Of a stretch of 64,000 nt of DNA, positions 16,751 to 25,558 are shown in pieces. A program made the translations under genes and the position numbers. Source of the stretch: NAT127 sp034717695 (lineage in GTDB: Bacteria; Pseudomonadota; Gammaproteobacteria; Pseudomonadales; Porticoccaceae); assembly GCA_034717695.1 (NCBI GenBank), contig JAYELS010000048.1, positions 62,001 to 126,000 on the forward strand, given 5' to 3'. Position 1 is the stretch's first letter; every line of letters begins with the position of its first letter. The notes below the pieces were generated by a model, which was given only the letters and a program-made list of their open reading frames with translations, did not search any database and was not told the DNA's origin.

Positions 16751-18784
16751 TTAATCCAGATCAACTTGCGCCGGATTCCCGCCCTCCAGGCTCGCGGCAA
16801 AGGCGTCGAAGCTGTAGGGACGGCCGAGAAAATCCTCCACCAGTTGCGCGGCGGGCTTGCTGCCGCCGGGCGCCAGCACCCGGTCGCGAAAGCGCACGGC
16901 CACGGCGCGATCGTCGAGTCCGGCCCGGGCGAATTCGCTGAACAGATCGACGGCGATCACCTTCGACCACATGTAGGTGTAGTAGATGGCGGAGTAGCCG
17001 TTCAGGTGGCCGAGGTTGGCGTAGAAATAGGTGTCCTCCTGGTGGGGCATGGGAGAGTAGTGGGCCTCCAGTTCGAGCATCCTGTCGAGCAGGCTGAAAC
17101 TGGCGGGGTCGTCCCGGTGGTAGGCGAGGGAGAGGGCGGCGTAAAAGATTTGCAGGTTGCCCATCAACCCTTCACCGAAATGGCGCGCGGCGTTGAGGCG
17201 GCGGATGCTGTCCTCGGGGATGGTTTCGCCGGCGCTGTTGATGGCGAAGGATTGCAGGGTCGCCGGGTCGTACATCCACTCCTCCAGCATTTGCGAGGGG
17301 GCCTCGACGAAGTCCCACTCGGTGGCGATGCCGCTCAGGGTCGCCCAGCGCTGCTGACCGCCGAACAGGGCGTGGAGCAGGTGGCCGAATTCGTGGAGGA
17401 AGGTGCGCACCTCGGAAAATTCCATCACCGCCATGGGATCCTCCCCGCCGGCGAAATTGCATACCAGGGTGGAGATGGGCAATTGCTTGCCGGCGATGCC
17501 GACCTGGGTGGAGAAGGCCGCGGCGTGCTGGTACTTGCCGTCCCGGGGGTGCATGTCGAGGTGGAAGTAGGCGATCACCTCGCCGTTCTGGCGCATGGCG
17601 TAGGATTCGACGCTGGGGTGCCAGGTGTCGGTGCGCCAGGGGATTATCTCCACGGCGAAGAGGTTTTCCACCAAGGCGAAAATTCCGTCCCGCACCCGGG
17701 CGTAGGGGAAATACTGGCGAATCTCCGCCGCGTCCACCTGGTACTGCTCGCGGCGCACCAGTTCCTCCAGGTAGGTGGCCTGCCAGCGCTGAACCTCGGT
17801 GGCCTCCGGCTCGATCTGGCGCAGGCGGGTGAGGAGGGCGGCCATGTCCCTTTCGGCGGCGGGGGTGATCAGCTCGTGGAAGCGGTCGATGAACCCCTGG
17901 GCATTGGTGGCGTTGCCCACCATCTTGTCGGCGGTGATGAGATCGGCGTAGCTGGCAAAGCCCAGCAGGCCCGCCAGTTCATGGCGGGCGCCGAGCAGCT
18001 CCGAGAGGATCCTGTCGTTCCGCGGATAGCCCCGGGAGCGCTCCTGCTGGCGCAGCAGGCGGCGCACCTCGTCGGAATGGGCGTAGGTATAGACCGGGAT
18101 GATGTCCACGTAGCGGGTGGAGATCCGCACCTTGCCGTTGGCCTCCACCTTTTTGCCCGCCATGAAATCCTCCGGCAGACCGGCGAGATCCGCCGGGTCC
18201 ACCTCGATGTAGCGCACGTCCTCGAGGATGTTCTTGTCGAAGGCCTGGCCGAGGCGGGTGATCCGGTCGTTCAGTTCCCGCACCCTGGCACGGGTCTGCT
18301 CGTCCTTGTCGACCCCGGCGAGGCGAAATGCCCGCAGGGTGATGTCGTGGTAGCGGCGGGTGTCCGCTGCCTCGCCGGCCACGTCCACCTCGACCACCGC
18401 CTCGTAGATGGGACGGGACAGGGACAGGCGGGTGCCCATGTCCGACAGCGCGGAGGTGCAGGCGCCGGCGGCATCCCGGGTCGCCTCGTCCGGATGCACC
18501 GCCTCGTAAAGGCTCGCCTGGCTGGCGCCGTCGAACAGGGCGGTCTGAATGGCGTTGAGGGGCTCGAGTACCCGCGCCACGGTGCGGGGCGACTCGACCC
18601 TCTCCAGGGCGGTGATGGCCTTGTCCAGGTCCGCCAGCCAGCTGTTGCACTGGGCGCGGAACCCCTGGGCGGTGGCGGACGGCGGCGCGGCCTGTGTCCC
18701 GGTCGGGGCGGCGGCAGGGGCATTGGCGGCGAGCAGCAGCGGGGCGAGCAGCAGGGCGAGCAGGGGCTTGAGTGCCGGGGGCAT
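16751..18784 (-). CDS. Exported M3-family metallopeptidase (oligopeptidase A / Dcp-like)
   Basis: Zinc oligopeptidase of family M3. The active site HEFGH (His464, Glu465, His468) lies in FLHEFGHLLHALFGG, with the third-ligand region EAPSQMLEEWMYDP downstream. The C-terminal helical domain includes TYFYANLGHLNGYSAIYYTY. From the ATG at 18784 the protein is 677 residues and starts with a cleavable signal peptide (ALKPLLALLLAPLLLAANA), so it is likely periplasmic, unlike cytosolic OpdA/Dcp. GGAG precedes the start. Frame extension upstream to 19816 runs antisense through bcp and is spurious. Confidence 0.9.
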   Translation of the reverse strand: MPPALKPLLALLLAPLLLAANAPAAAPTGTQAAPPSATAQGFRAQCNSWLADLDKAITALERVESPRTVARVLEPLNAIQTALFDGASQASLYEAVHPDEATRDAAGACTSALSDMGTRLSLSRPIYEAVVEVDVAGEAADTRRYHDITLRAFRLAGVDKDEQTRARVRELNDRITRLGQAFDKNILEDVRYIEVDPADLAGLPEDFMAGKKVEANGKVRISTRYVDIIPVYTYAHSDEVRRLLRQQERSRGYPRNDRILSELLGARHELAGLLGFASYADLITADKMVGNATNAQGFIDRFHELITPAAERDMAALLTRLRQIEPEATEVQRWQATYLEELVRREQYQVDAAEIRQYFPYARVRDGIFALVENLFAVEIIPWRTDTWHPSVESYAMRQNGEVIAYFHLDMHPRDGKYQHAAAFSTQVGIAGKQLPISTLVCNFAGGEDPMAVMEFSEVRTFLHEFGHLLHALFGGQQRWATLSGIATEWDFVEAPSQMLEEWMYDPATLQSFAINSAGETIPEDSIRRLNAARHFGEGLMGNLQIFYAALSLAYHRDDPASFSLLDRMLELEAHYSPMPHQEDTYFYANLGHLNGYSAIYYTYMWSKVIAVDLFSEFARAGLDDRAVAVRFRDRVLAPGGSKPAAQLVEDFLGRPYSFDAFAASLEGGNPAQVDLD

Positions 18785-18961
18785 CGACGTCTCCAGGGGC
18801 CGGGGCGGAGCCCTATTGAGGGCAAAATCCCGGGCCAGGTCAACAGCGCCTGACGGTCCTGTCGGATCGGGGGGCGAATCCGCCGCAACCGCCTTGCATG
18901 GCGCCCGGCATCGACATTTAATAGCCCGGTCCCAACGCCCACATCCTCGCGGAGACCCTTC

Positions 18962-19435
18962 ATGATTCAACCCAAGATCGGCAACCTTGCCCCCGTCTTC
19001 ACCCTCCTCAACCAGCGCGGCGAAAAAGTCAGCCTCAAGGATTTCAAGGGCAGCAAGCGCGTGGTGCTGTACTTCTATCCCCAGGCGATGACCCCCGGCT
19101 GCACCACCCAGGCCTGTGGCATCAGCGCCAGTCGCGAAGCCTTCGACGCCCTCGATACGGTGGTGCTCGGGGTCAGCCCCGACCCGGTGGCGAAACTCAA
19201 GAAATTCGAAGACAAGCAGGGGCTGCGCTTCGACCTGCTCTCGGACCCGGATCACGTTGTGGCGGACAAGTACGGGGTCTGGGGGCCGAAAAAGTTCATG
19301 GGGCGGGAGTACGACGGTATCCACCGCATGACCTTCATCATCGGTCGGGATGGGCGCCTCGGCCACATCATGGCGAAGGTCAACACCAAGACCCACCACG
19401 ACGACGTGATCGCCTGGCTCCGGGCCAATCCCTGA
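18962..19435 (+). CDS. bcp: Thioredoxin-dependent peroxiredoxin (Bcp/PrxQ)
   Basis: Reduces hydrogen peroxide and organic hydroperoxides in the cytoplasm with thioredoxin. At 157 residues it shows the thioredoxin-fold start PKIGNLAPVFTLLNQ, the peroxidatic/resolving pair Cys47 and Cys52 in TPGCTTQAC (atypical 2-Cys Bcp arrangement), and the conserved GVWGPKKFMGREYDGIHRMTFII. The ATG at 18962 follows CGGAGA. Divergent from the M3 peptidase across 177 bp. A long inverted repeat (AGCCGCC at 19441 with GGCGGCT at 19468) follows the stop but lacks a T tract. Confidence 0.94.
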   Translation: MIQPKIGNLAPVFTLLNQRGEKVSLKDFKGSKRVVLYFYPQAMTPGCTTQACGISASREAFDALDTVVLGVSPDPVAKLKKFEDKQGLRFDLLSDPDHVVADKYGVWGPKKFMGREYDGIHRMTFIIGRDGRLGHIMAKVNTKTHHDDVIAWLRANP

Positions 19436-19519
19436 TCCGCAGCCGCCCGCCGACGACATTGTTCGCCGGCGGCTAAACGGGTAAAGTGCCGCCTCTTTCG
19501 TTTCAATCTCGAGGTTTTC

Positions 19520-19852
19520 ATGAGTCTGCCCACCGAACTGTTGACTTTTGCCCAGGCCGCGCCGGCGCCGGAAGCCAACCCCATGATCACCCTGCTGATG
19601 TTCGCCGGGTTGTTCCTGTTCATGTACTTTCTGATCATTCGCCCCCAGCGCAAGCGCCAGAAGGAGCATCAGCAGCTGGTGGCCAACCTGGCCAAGGGGG
19701 ACGAGGTGGTGATGACCAGCGGTATCCTCGGCAAGATCCTCAAGATCGAGGGGGACTACGTCGAGGTGGAAGTCCACGACAACGTCAATCTCAAGTTCCA
19801 GAAGGTGGCCGTCCATGCGGTACTGCCCAAGGGCACCATCAAGTCGATCTGA
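19520..19852 (+). CDS. yajC: Preprotein translocase accessory subunit YajC
   Basis: Small bitopic inner-membrane protein that co-purifies with SecDF. The 110-residue product has a membrane helix at about 21-40 (PMITLLMFAGLFLFMYFLII) followed at once by RPQRKRQKEHQ and the domain GDEVVMTSGILGKILKIE. The ATG at 19520 follows GAGG. In most gammaproteobacteria yajC sits in tgt-yajC-secD-secF; here it is flanked by bcp and a PLP enzyme and closed by its own terminator, so it is detached from that operon. Confidence 0.95.
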   Translation: MSLPTELLTFAQAAPAPEANPMITLLMFAGLFLFMYFLIIRPQRKRQKEHQQLVANLAKGDEVVMTSGILGKILKIEGDYVEVEVHDNVNLKFQKVAVHAVLPKGTIKSI

Positions 19853-19869
19853 TTACCACCACTGTGCCA

Positions 19870-19892
19870 GGGCCGCTTTCGCGGCCCTTTTT
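19870..19892 (+). terminator. Intrinsic terminator after yajC
   Basis: GGGCCGC and GCGGCCC form a 7-bp stem with TTTC loop and are followed by five T residues, 17 nt after the yajC stop. Confidence 0.9.
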
Positions 19893-19942
19893 GCAATGGG
19901 CTGGTTTTATTCAGGGCCTTTTTGTCGAATGGAAACAGCGCC

Positions 19943-20974
19943 ATGACCCACGCCACCACCGCTGGGGTGGTGTTTCCGCCCCGCCTCTCCCTGTCCCGGG
20001 CGCCCACCCCCCTTGTGTCCCTCGATCGCCTGTCCGCGCGCCTCGGCGGGCCGCGCATCTGGGTCAAGCGGGACGACCTCACAGAGTGTGCCGCCAGCGG
20101 CAACAAGATACGCAAGTTGGAGTTCGTCCTCGCCGCGGCCCTGGCCGCCGGCTGTGACACCCTCATCACCAGCGGCGGCGTGCAGTCCAATCACTGCCGG
20201 GCCACCGCCCTGCTGGGGGCGCGGCTGGGCCTTGCGGTACACCTGGTGCTCCGCGACGAAGGGGATTTCCAGGACCCTCCCGCCGGCAACCTGCTGCTGG
20301 ATTACCTCGCCGGCGCCGACCTGTCCCTCTATCCCCGGCAGCGCTACCTGGCGGAGCACGACCAGCTGGTGGCGGAGTGGCGGCGGCACTACGAATCCCG
20401 GGGTGGCAAGGTCTGGGTGATCCCCGTGGGGGCCAGTGACGGCCACGGCGTCTGGGGTTATATCGATTGCGCCCGGGAGCTGGCGGCGGACTTCGCCAGC
20501 GCCGGTATCCGCCCTGGCCTTATCGTCCACGCCACGGGGTCCGGCGGCACCCAGGCGGGCCTCACCCTCGGGGCCCGGCTGTTCGATCTCGGCTGCCCGG
20601 TACTGGGCATGGCGGTGTGCGACGACGCGGCCTATTTCCGCGCCAAGGTGCGCGCCGACCTCGACCACTGGTCCGCCCTCGCCGGCCGCGACCACGGGGT
20701 CGCCCCTAACGCCATCCGGGTCGACGACCGTTACATCGGCCCGGGCTATGGTGTGGCCACCGAGGCGGTGTTCGAGACCATCCGCGAACTGGCGAGCCTC
20801 GAGGGGTTGCTGCTCGATCCGGTCTACAGCGGCAAGGCGTTCCACGGTTTGGTGAGCGAGATCCGCGCCGGCAATCTCGCGGCCATGACCGATGTGGTGT
20901 TTGTCCACACCGGCGGTCTGTTCGGGCTGCTGGCCCAGGGACATCGCCTCGGCTTCCGTCGCCCACCCCGTTAG
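19943..20974 (+). CDS. dcyD: PLP-dependent D-cysteine desulfhydrase / ACC deaminase family enzyme
   Basis: Fold-type II PLP enzyme. D-cysteine desulfhydrase converts D-cysteine to pyruvate, sulfide and ammonia; ACC deaminase homologues open aminocyclopropane carboxylate. The 343-residue product has IWVKRDDLTECAASGNKIRKLEF with the PLP lysine at 55, TSGGVQSNHCRATA, the phosphate-binding HATGSGGTQAGL, and GLLLDPVYSGKAFHGL. Size and the GGVQSNHCRATA context favour D-cysteine desulfhydrase; the substrate cannot be settled by eye. The ATG at 19943 was chosen over a TTG at 19922. Downstream is a nucleotidase gene after 78 nt. Confidence 0.8.
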   Translation: MTHATTAGVVFPPRLSLSRAPTPLVSLDRLSARLGGPRIWVKRDDLTECAASGNKIRKLEFVLAAALAAGCDTLITSGGVQSNHCRATALLGARLGLAVHLVLRDEGDFQDPPAGNLLLDYLAGADLSLYPRQRYLAEHDQLVAEWRRHYESRGGKVWVIPVGASDGHGVWGYIDCARELAADFASAGIRPGLIVHATGSGGTQAGLTLGARLFDLGCPVLGMAVCDDAAYFRAKVRADLDHWSALAGRDHGVAPNAIRVDDRYIGPGYGVATEAVFETIRELASLEGLLLDPVYSGKAFHGLVSEIRAGNLAAMTDVVFVHTGGLFGLLAQGHRLGFRRPPR

Positions 20975-21052
20975 CCTTCGGTTGTTGTCCCGGGGATGGG
21001 GGCGCATAATTCCGTCCACCCATCCTGGTACGATTTTCACGGAGAGAAGCCC

Positions 21053-21961
21053 ATGGCAAGCAGCTTTGGCGACAAACTGGTGATCGCCATTTCCTCCCGG
21101 GTGCTGTTCGATCTGTCGGAGAGCGACCGCATCTACCGGGAGGAGGGGCTCGCCGCCTACACCCAGCACCAGATCGATCACGAGAACGAGGTGCTGCAAC
21201 CGGGGGACGCCTTCCCGCTGGTGCAGAAGCTGCTGCGCATCAACGAGAAACTGGGCGGCGAGCCGCGGGTGGAGGTCATCCTGCTGTCGCGCAATTCCGC
21301 CGATACCGGGCTGCGGGTGTTCAATTCCATCGAGCACCACAGGCTCAATATCAGCCGCGCGGCGTTTTGCGGCGGCTCATCGCCGTACCGCTATGTGTCC
21401 GCCTTTGGCTGTCATCTGTTTCTCTCCACCCATGCCGAGGATGTCCGCAACGCCCTCGATCACGGGGTGGCGGCGGCGACCCTGCTGCCATCGGGCAAGG
21501 TGCAACGGGAGGGGGATGAATTGCGCTTTGCCTTCGACGGCGACGCGGTAATTTTTTCCGACGAAGCGGAGAAGATCTTCAAGAGCAAGGGGCTTGAAGC
21601 CTTCGCCAAAAGTGAGAAGGCCTCCGCCCGCCAGCCCCTCAATGCCGGCCCCTTCAAGAATTTCCTCGCCGCGCTGCAGAACCTTCAGGCCGAATTCAAA
21701 CCCGACGAATGCCCGATCCGCACCGCCCTGGTCACCGCCCGTTCGGCGCCGGCCCACGAACGGGTGGTGATGACCCTGCGCTCCTGGAATATCCGCATCG
21801 ACGAATCCCTGTTCCTCGGGGGGTTGCCCAAGGGCGAGTTCCTCAAGGCCTACGGTGCCGATGTGTTCTTCGACGACCAGCAGCAGCACTGCGAATCCGC
21901 GAGCCCCCACGTGGCCACCGGCCATGTGCCCCACGGCGTCGCCAACGAGAAACTGGGATGA
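21053..21961 (+). CDS. 5'-nucleotidase (cytosolic 5'-nucleotidase I family)
   Basis: A 302-residue protein resembling the cytosolic 5'-nucleotidase IA/IB family, which dephosphorylates nucleoside monophosphates. Supporting segments are LVIAISSRVLFDLSESDRIY near the N-terminus, VEVILLSRNSADTGLRVFNSI, CHLFLSTHAEDVRNAL, IRTALVTARSAPAHERV, and GLPKGEFLKAYGADVFFDDQ. SRVLFDLSES is where the DxDxT-like motif of the eukaryotic family lies; the first Asp is Ser here, a feature seen in this nucleotidase branch. The ATG at 21053 has GGAGAG upstream. Its stop overlaps the next ATG by 4 nt. Confidence 0.8.
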   Translation: MASSFGDKLVIAISSRVLFDLSESDRIYREEGLAAYTQHQIDHENEVLQPGDAFPLVQKLLRINEKLGGEPRVEVILLSRNSADTGLRVFNSIEHHRLNISRAAFCGGSSPYRYVSAFGCHLFLSTHAEDVRNALDHGVAAATLLPSGKVQREGDELRFAFDGDAVIFSDEAEKIFKSKGLEAFAKSEKASARQPLNAGPFKNFLAALQNLQAEFKPDECPIRTALVTARSAPAHERVVMTLRSWNIRIDESLFLGGLPKGEFLKAYGADVFFDDQQQHCESASPHVATGHVPHGVANEKLG

Positions 21962-22524
21962 CCCTCCGCTCCGCGGCCCTGGTCTGCATGGCGGCACTGG
22001 CCGCCGCGCCATCCCCGGGGCTCGAGGCGCAGCCCTGGCGCGAGCAGCTGGTATTGCCGTCGCCCACCGCTTTGCCGTGCTGCTGGCGGCAGGAACAGGC
22101 GCTGCGCATCGCCGTCCCCGGCAAGGCCCTGGCCGGCACCGCCACGGTCACGCGGGACGGGGAGGGGCTCGCCGTCGTGGTTCGCGATGGGGGCGGGGCG
22201 CGGATCGCTTCCCTGCGCCAGGGCATCGACGGGCAGGTGCGCAGTGGCGATGGTGAGGACTGGTCCCCGGGCCTCGATCAGCTGGTGCTGCTCGCGATTC
22301 ACCTTCATCGGCGAGGCCCCGAGGCCTGGCTGGTGTCCCAGCCGGGCTGGACGGCGCAGACCCGGGGCGGGCGCGGGGAGTTGTTCCACGGGGGTGTCCT
22401 CCAGGCCCGAATCGATTATCGCGACCCCCCAGAGCCCGGCCGCGCCCGGGGCTTCAGTTTCGCCGCCAAGGGGCATGCCCTCGACACGGAGGTGACTGCG
22501 AGGGCGCTGTTGCCCCAGCGCTGA
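21958..22524 (+). CDS. Unknown exported protein
   Basis: A 188-residue protein of no recognised family. The N-terminus (MTLRSAALVCMAALAAAPSPGLEA) looks like a cleavable signal peptide ending near residue 24. The mature part has a Cys pair in ALPCCWRQEQ, is predicted mainly beta from alternating hydrophobics, and lacks membrane helices. The start lies in ATGA overlapping the 5'-nucleotidase stop, so translation is coupled even though that enzyme appears cytosolic. It reads as a real gene because the codon bias matches its neighbours and the frame starts exactly at the overlap. Confidence 0.6.
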   Translation: MTLRSAALVCMAALAAAPSPGLEAQPWREQLVLPSPTALPCCWRQEQALRIAVPGKALAGTATVTRDGEGLAVVVRDGGGARIASLRQGIDGQVRSGDGEDWSPGLDQLVLLAIHLHRRGPEAWLVSQPGWTAQTRGGRGELFHGGVLQARIDYRDPPEPGRARGFSFAAKGHALDTEVTARALLPQR

Positions 22525-22577
22525 CAGGGCTCGCGGATGGCGATTTTTCCAGTGTTTGGGCGATGCGTGTTTGGGGA

Positions 22578-22607
22578 TTGTATCGCCCGCGCGGCCTGGT
22601 ATAGAAT
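22578..22607 (+). promoter_or_regulatory. Promoter of tRNA-Val
   Basis: TTGTAT (22578-22583) is followed after 16 bp by TATAGAAT (-10 at 22600-22605), 14 nt before the tRNA 5' end. A GCGCGCC stretch follows the -10 box, consistent with a stringent discriminator. Confidence 0.6.
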
Positions 22608-22621
22608 GCGCGCCTCTCGAC

Positions 22622-22698
<77 letters not shown>

Positions 22699-22790
22699 CT
22701 TTCCCCGCGAAAGTGCTTGCAGGCGACGCCTGTATCCCGAATCACCCATGTGGCCTTTGGTAGGGGTCACCACTGGAAAAGGAACGAAAA

Positions 22791-24710
22791 ATGCCCGTTA
22801 TCACCCTCCCCGATGGCAGTCAGCGCCAGTTTGACGCCCCCGTTTCCGTTGCCCAGATCGCCGAGAATATCGGCCCCGGCCTCGCCAAGGCGGCCCTGGC
22901 CGGCAAGGTCGATGGCAAGCTGGTGGACACCTCCCATCTGATCGCCGCCGACGCCGAGCTCGCCATCGTCACCGGCAAGGACGAGGACGGCCTCGAGGTG
23001 ATCCGCCACTCCTGTGCCCACCTGCTGGCCCAGGCGGTGAAGGCCCTGTTCCCGAGCGCCCAGGTCACCATTGGCCCGGTGATCGAGGACGGCTTCTATT
23101 ACGACTTCGCCTTCGAGCGGCCCTTCACCCCGGAGGACCTCGAAAAAATCGAGGCCAAGATGGAGGAGCTGGCCCGGGCGGATATTCCCGTGGCCCGGGA
23201 GCTGATGGATCGCGACGACGCGGTAACGTTCTTCAAGAACATGGGCGAGGACTACAAGGCGGAAATCATCGCCTCCATTCCCGCCAACGAGGCCATCTCC
23301 CTCTACCGCCAGGATGATTTCATCGACCTGTGCCGCGGCCCCCATGTGCCCAGCACCGGCAAGATCGCCGCCTTCAAGCTCACCAAGGTGGCGGGTGCCT
23401 ACTGGCGCGGCGATTCCCGCAACGAGATGCTGCAGCGCATCTACGGTACCGCCTGGGCCAACAAGAAGGATCTCGCCGCCTACCTGCACCGCATCGAGGA
23501 GGCGGAGAAGCGCGATCACCGCAAGATCGGCAAGAAGCTCAACTTCTTCCACATGCAGGAAGAGGCGCCCGGCATGGTGTTCTGGCACCCCCGGGGCTGG
23601 ACCCTGTACAAGACCATCGAGCAGTACATGCGCGGCCAGCAGCAGCGCCACGGCTACAGGGAGATCCGCACGCCCCAGATCGTCGACCTGAGCCTCTGGC
23701 GCCGCTCGGGCCATGCCGACAAGTTCGCCGCCGGCATGTTCACCCTGGAGGCGGAGGAGCGCGACTTCGCCATCAAGCCCATGAACTGCCCCTGCCATGT
23801 GCAGGTGTTCAACCAGGGCCTCAAGAGCTACCGCGAACTGCCCCTGCGCCTCGCCGAGTTCGGCTCCTGCCACCGCAACGAGCCCTCCGGCTCCCTGCAT
23901 GGCATCATGCGGGTGCGGGGCTTTACCCAGGACGATGCCCATATTTTCTGCACCGAGGCTCAGATCCAGCCCGAGGTGTCGAGCTTTATCGACTTTCTCC
24001 ATGACGTCTACGCCGATTTCGGTTTTGACGAGGTGATCTACCGCCTCTCCACCCGCCCCGAGCAACGGGTGGGTTCCGACGAAATCTGGGACAAGGCCGA
24101 GAAGGCCCTGGCGGATGCCCTCGACAGCAAGGGCCTGCCCTGGGAGCTGTTGCCGGGTGAGGGTGCCTTCTACGGCCCCAAGATCGAGTTCTCCCTCAAG
24201 GACTGCATCGGTCGGGTATGGCAGCTGGGCACCATTCAGGTGGACTTCTCCATGCCCGGGCGCCTCGACGCCCAGTACGTGGCGGAGGATGGCTCCCGCC
24301 AGGTGCCGGTGATGCTGCACCGCGCCATCCTCGGTTCCTTCGAGCGTTTCATCGGTATCCTCATCGAACACTACGAGGGCGCCTTCCCCACCTGGCTCGC
24401 CCCCGAGCAGCTGGTGGTGATGAATATCACCGACAACCAGGCGGATTATGTCAGGGAGGTCACGGAATCTTTGCAAAACAAGGGCTTCCGGGCCATAAAC
24501 GACTTGAGAAACGAGAAGATCGGCTTTAAAATCCGCGAGCACACGATTCAGCGCATCCCCTACCTGGTGGTAGTGGGTGACCGCGAAGCTGAAACGCAGA
24601 CCGTGGCCGTTCGTACCCGCACCGGCGAGGATCTTGGCACCATGAGCCTCGATGCCCTTGTCAGCCGGCTGCAAGAGGATGAACAACGCCGCGGTCGTTT
24701 TCATAAATAG
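22791..24710 (+). CDS. thrS: Threonine--tRNA ligase
   Basis: Class II synthetase charging tRNA-Thr. The 639-residue protein has an N-terminal TGS domain (1-61; VITLPDGSQRQFDAPVSVAQIA), the editing domain (about 65-225) with HSCAHLLAQAVK and the second metal-type motif DLCRGPHVPSTG, the catalytic core with zinc ligand region MNCPCHVQVF and motif 2 RNEPSGSLHGIMRVRGFTQD, and the anticodon-binding domain (540-639). The ATG at 22791 follows AAGGAACG. Head of the translation operon thrS-infC-rpmI-rplT. The 92-nt leader after tRNA-Val carries only a small CTTTC/GAAAG hairpin, not an obvious tRNA-like operator. Confidence 0.98.
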   Translation: MPVITLPDGSQRQFDAPVSVAQIAENIGPGLAKAALAGKVDGKLVDTSHLIAADAELAIVTGKDEDGLEVIRHSCAHLLAQAVKALFPSAQVTIGPVIEDGFYYDFAFERPFTPEDLEKIEAKMEELARADIPVARELMDRDDAVTFFKNMGEDYKAEIIASIPANEAISLYRQDDFIDLCRGPHVPSTGKIAAFKLTKVAGAYWRGDSRNEMLQRIYGTAWANKKDLAAYLHRIEEAEKRDHRKIGKKLNFFHMQEEAPGMVFWHPRGWTLYKTIEQYMRGQQQRHGYREIRTPQIVDLSLWRRSGHADKFAAGMFTLEAEERDFAIKPMNCPCHVQVFNQGLKSYRELPLRLAEFGSCHRNEPSGSLHGIMRVRGFTQDDAHIFCTEAQIQPEVSSFIDFLHDVYADFGFDEVIYRLSTRPEQRVGSDEIWDKAEKALADALDSKGLPWELLPGEGAFYGPKIEFSLKDCIGRVWQLGTIQVDFSMPGRLDAQYVAEDGSRQVPVMLHRAILGSFERFIGILIEHYEGAFPTWLAPEQLVVMNITDNQADYVREVTESLQNKGFRAINDLRNEKIGFKIREHTIQRIPYLVVVGDREAETQTVAVRTRTGEDLGTMSLDALVSRLQEDEQRRGRFHK

Positions 24711-24724
24711 GCAGGAGAAACACT

Positions 24725-25270
24725 ATTAAAAAAGATTACGCCAAAGGGCGGGCCAACCGGTCGCGCATCAACGACGAGATTGATGCGCCCCAGGTCCGTT
24801 TAATCGGCGCGGATGGTTCGCAGGTTGGCATCGTCAGCCTCCGTGAGGCGCTCGACGCCGCGGCCGCCGCAAACCTGGACCTGGTTGAAATCTCCGCTGA
24901 TGCCGAGCCGCCCGTCTGCAAGGTGATGGATTACGGCAAGAAGCTGTTCGAGATCAAGAAGCAGCAGGCAGCCCAGCGCAAGAACCAGAAACAGACCCAG
25001 GTGAAGGAAATGAAATTTCGCCCAGGGACGGACGAAGGAGACTACAAGGTCAAGCTGCGCAACCTTGTACGTTTTCTGGAAGATGGGGACAAGGCCAAGG
25101 TAACCTTGCGGTTCCGCGGTCGGGAAATGGCCCATCAGGAGCTCGGTATGGAAATGATGAAACGTATCGAGCACGACCTGGAGGAGATGGGCACGGTGGA
25201 GCAGCACCCCAAGATGGAAGGTCGCCAGCTCACCATGGTCATCGCCCCCAAAAGCAAAAAGAAGAAGTGA
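24725..25270 (+). CDS. infC: Translation initiation factor IF-3 (ATT start)
   Basis: Binds the 30S subunit, checks start-codon and initiator-tRNA pairing and prevents premature subunit joining. The start is ATT at 24725, preceded by AGGAGA with 5-nt spacing. This rare codon is characteristic of infC and allows IF-3 to repress its own translation. The coding region gives 181 residues beginning with KKDYAKGRANRSRINDEI, then VRLIGADGSQVGIVSLREAL, the linker helix FEIKKQQAAQRKNQKQ, and the C-domain KEMKFRPGTDEGDYKVKL, ending KSKKKK. No ATG exists before residue 67, so an ATG-only gene call would truncate it. Confidence 0.96.
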   Translation: MKKDYAKGRANRSRINDEIDAPQVRLIGADGSQVGIVSLREALDAAAAANLDLVEISADAEPPVCKVMDYGKKLFEIKKQQAAQRKNQKQTQVKEMKFRPGTDEGDYKVKLRNLVRFLEDGDKAKVTLRFRGREMAHQELGMEMMKRIEHDLEEMGTVEQHPKMEGRQLTMVIAPKSKKKK

Positions 25271-25351
25271 CAGCACGTACCGCGTTCAGCCTGTGGCTGG
25301 CTGACCGGGCGTCTTCTTCGTCAATCAACCCTGCAATCTGGAGTTATTCCA

Positions 25352-25543
25352 ATGCCAAAAGCCAAAGTACACAGTGGAGCCGCCAAGCGGTTCAAGAAAA
25401 CCGCCGCGGGCTACAAGCACAAGCATGCCATGCGCAGCCACATTCTCACCAAGATGTCCCAGAAGCGTAAGCGCAATCTGCGTGGCACCAGCGTCATGAA
25501 TGCGTCCGACAAGCCGCTTGTCGACCGTATGCTGCGCGTCTGA
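25352..25543 (+). CDS. rpmI: 50S ribosomal protein bL35
   Basis: 63-residue basic ribosomal protein: PKAKVHSGAAKRFKKTAAGYKHKHAM, then HILTKMSQKRKRNLRG and the conserved end. The ATG follows CTGGAGTTATTCCA. It lies 81 nt after infC, where E. coli has the L20-binding translational operator; a short CAGCC/GGCTG hairpin is present here, but the operator fold cannot be confirmed by eye. Confidence 0.96.
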   Translation: MPKAKVHSGAAKRFKKTAAGYKHKHAMRSHILTKMSQKRKRNLRGTSVMNASDKPLVDRMLRV

Positions 25544-25558
25544 TAGGGGGAGAATGAC

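Noticed and set aside
18785..19816. Extension of the M3 peptidase frame through bcp
   Set aside because: Signal peptide and GGAG-preceded ATG at 18784 define the true start; the extension is antisense to bcp.
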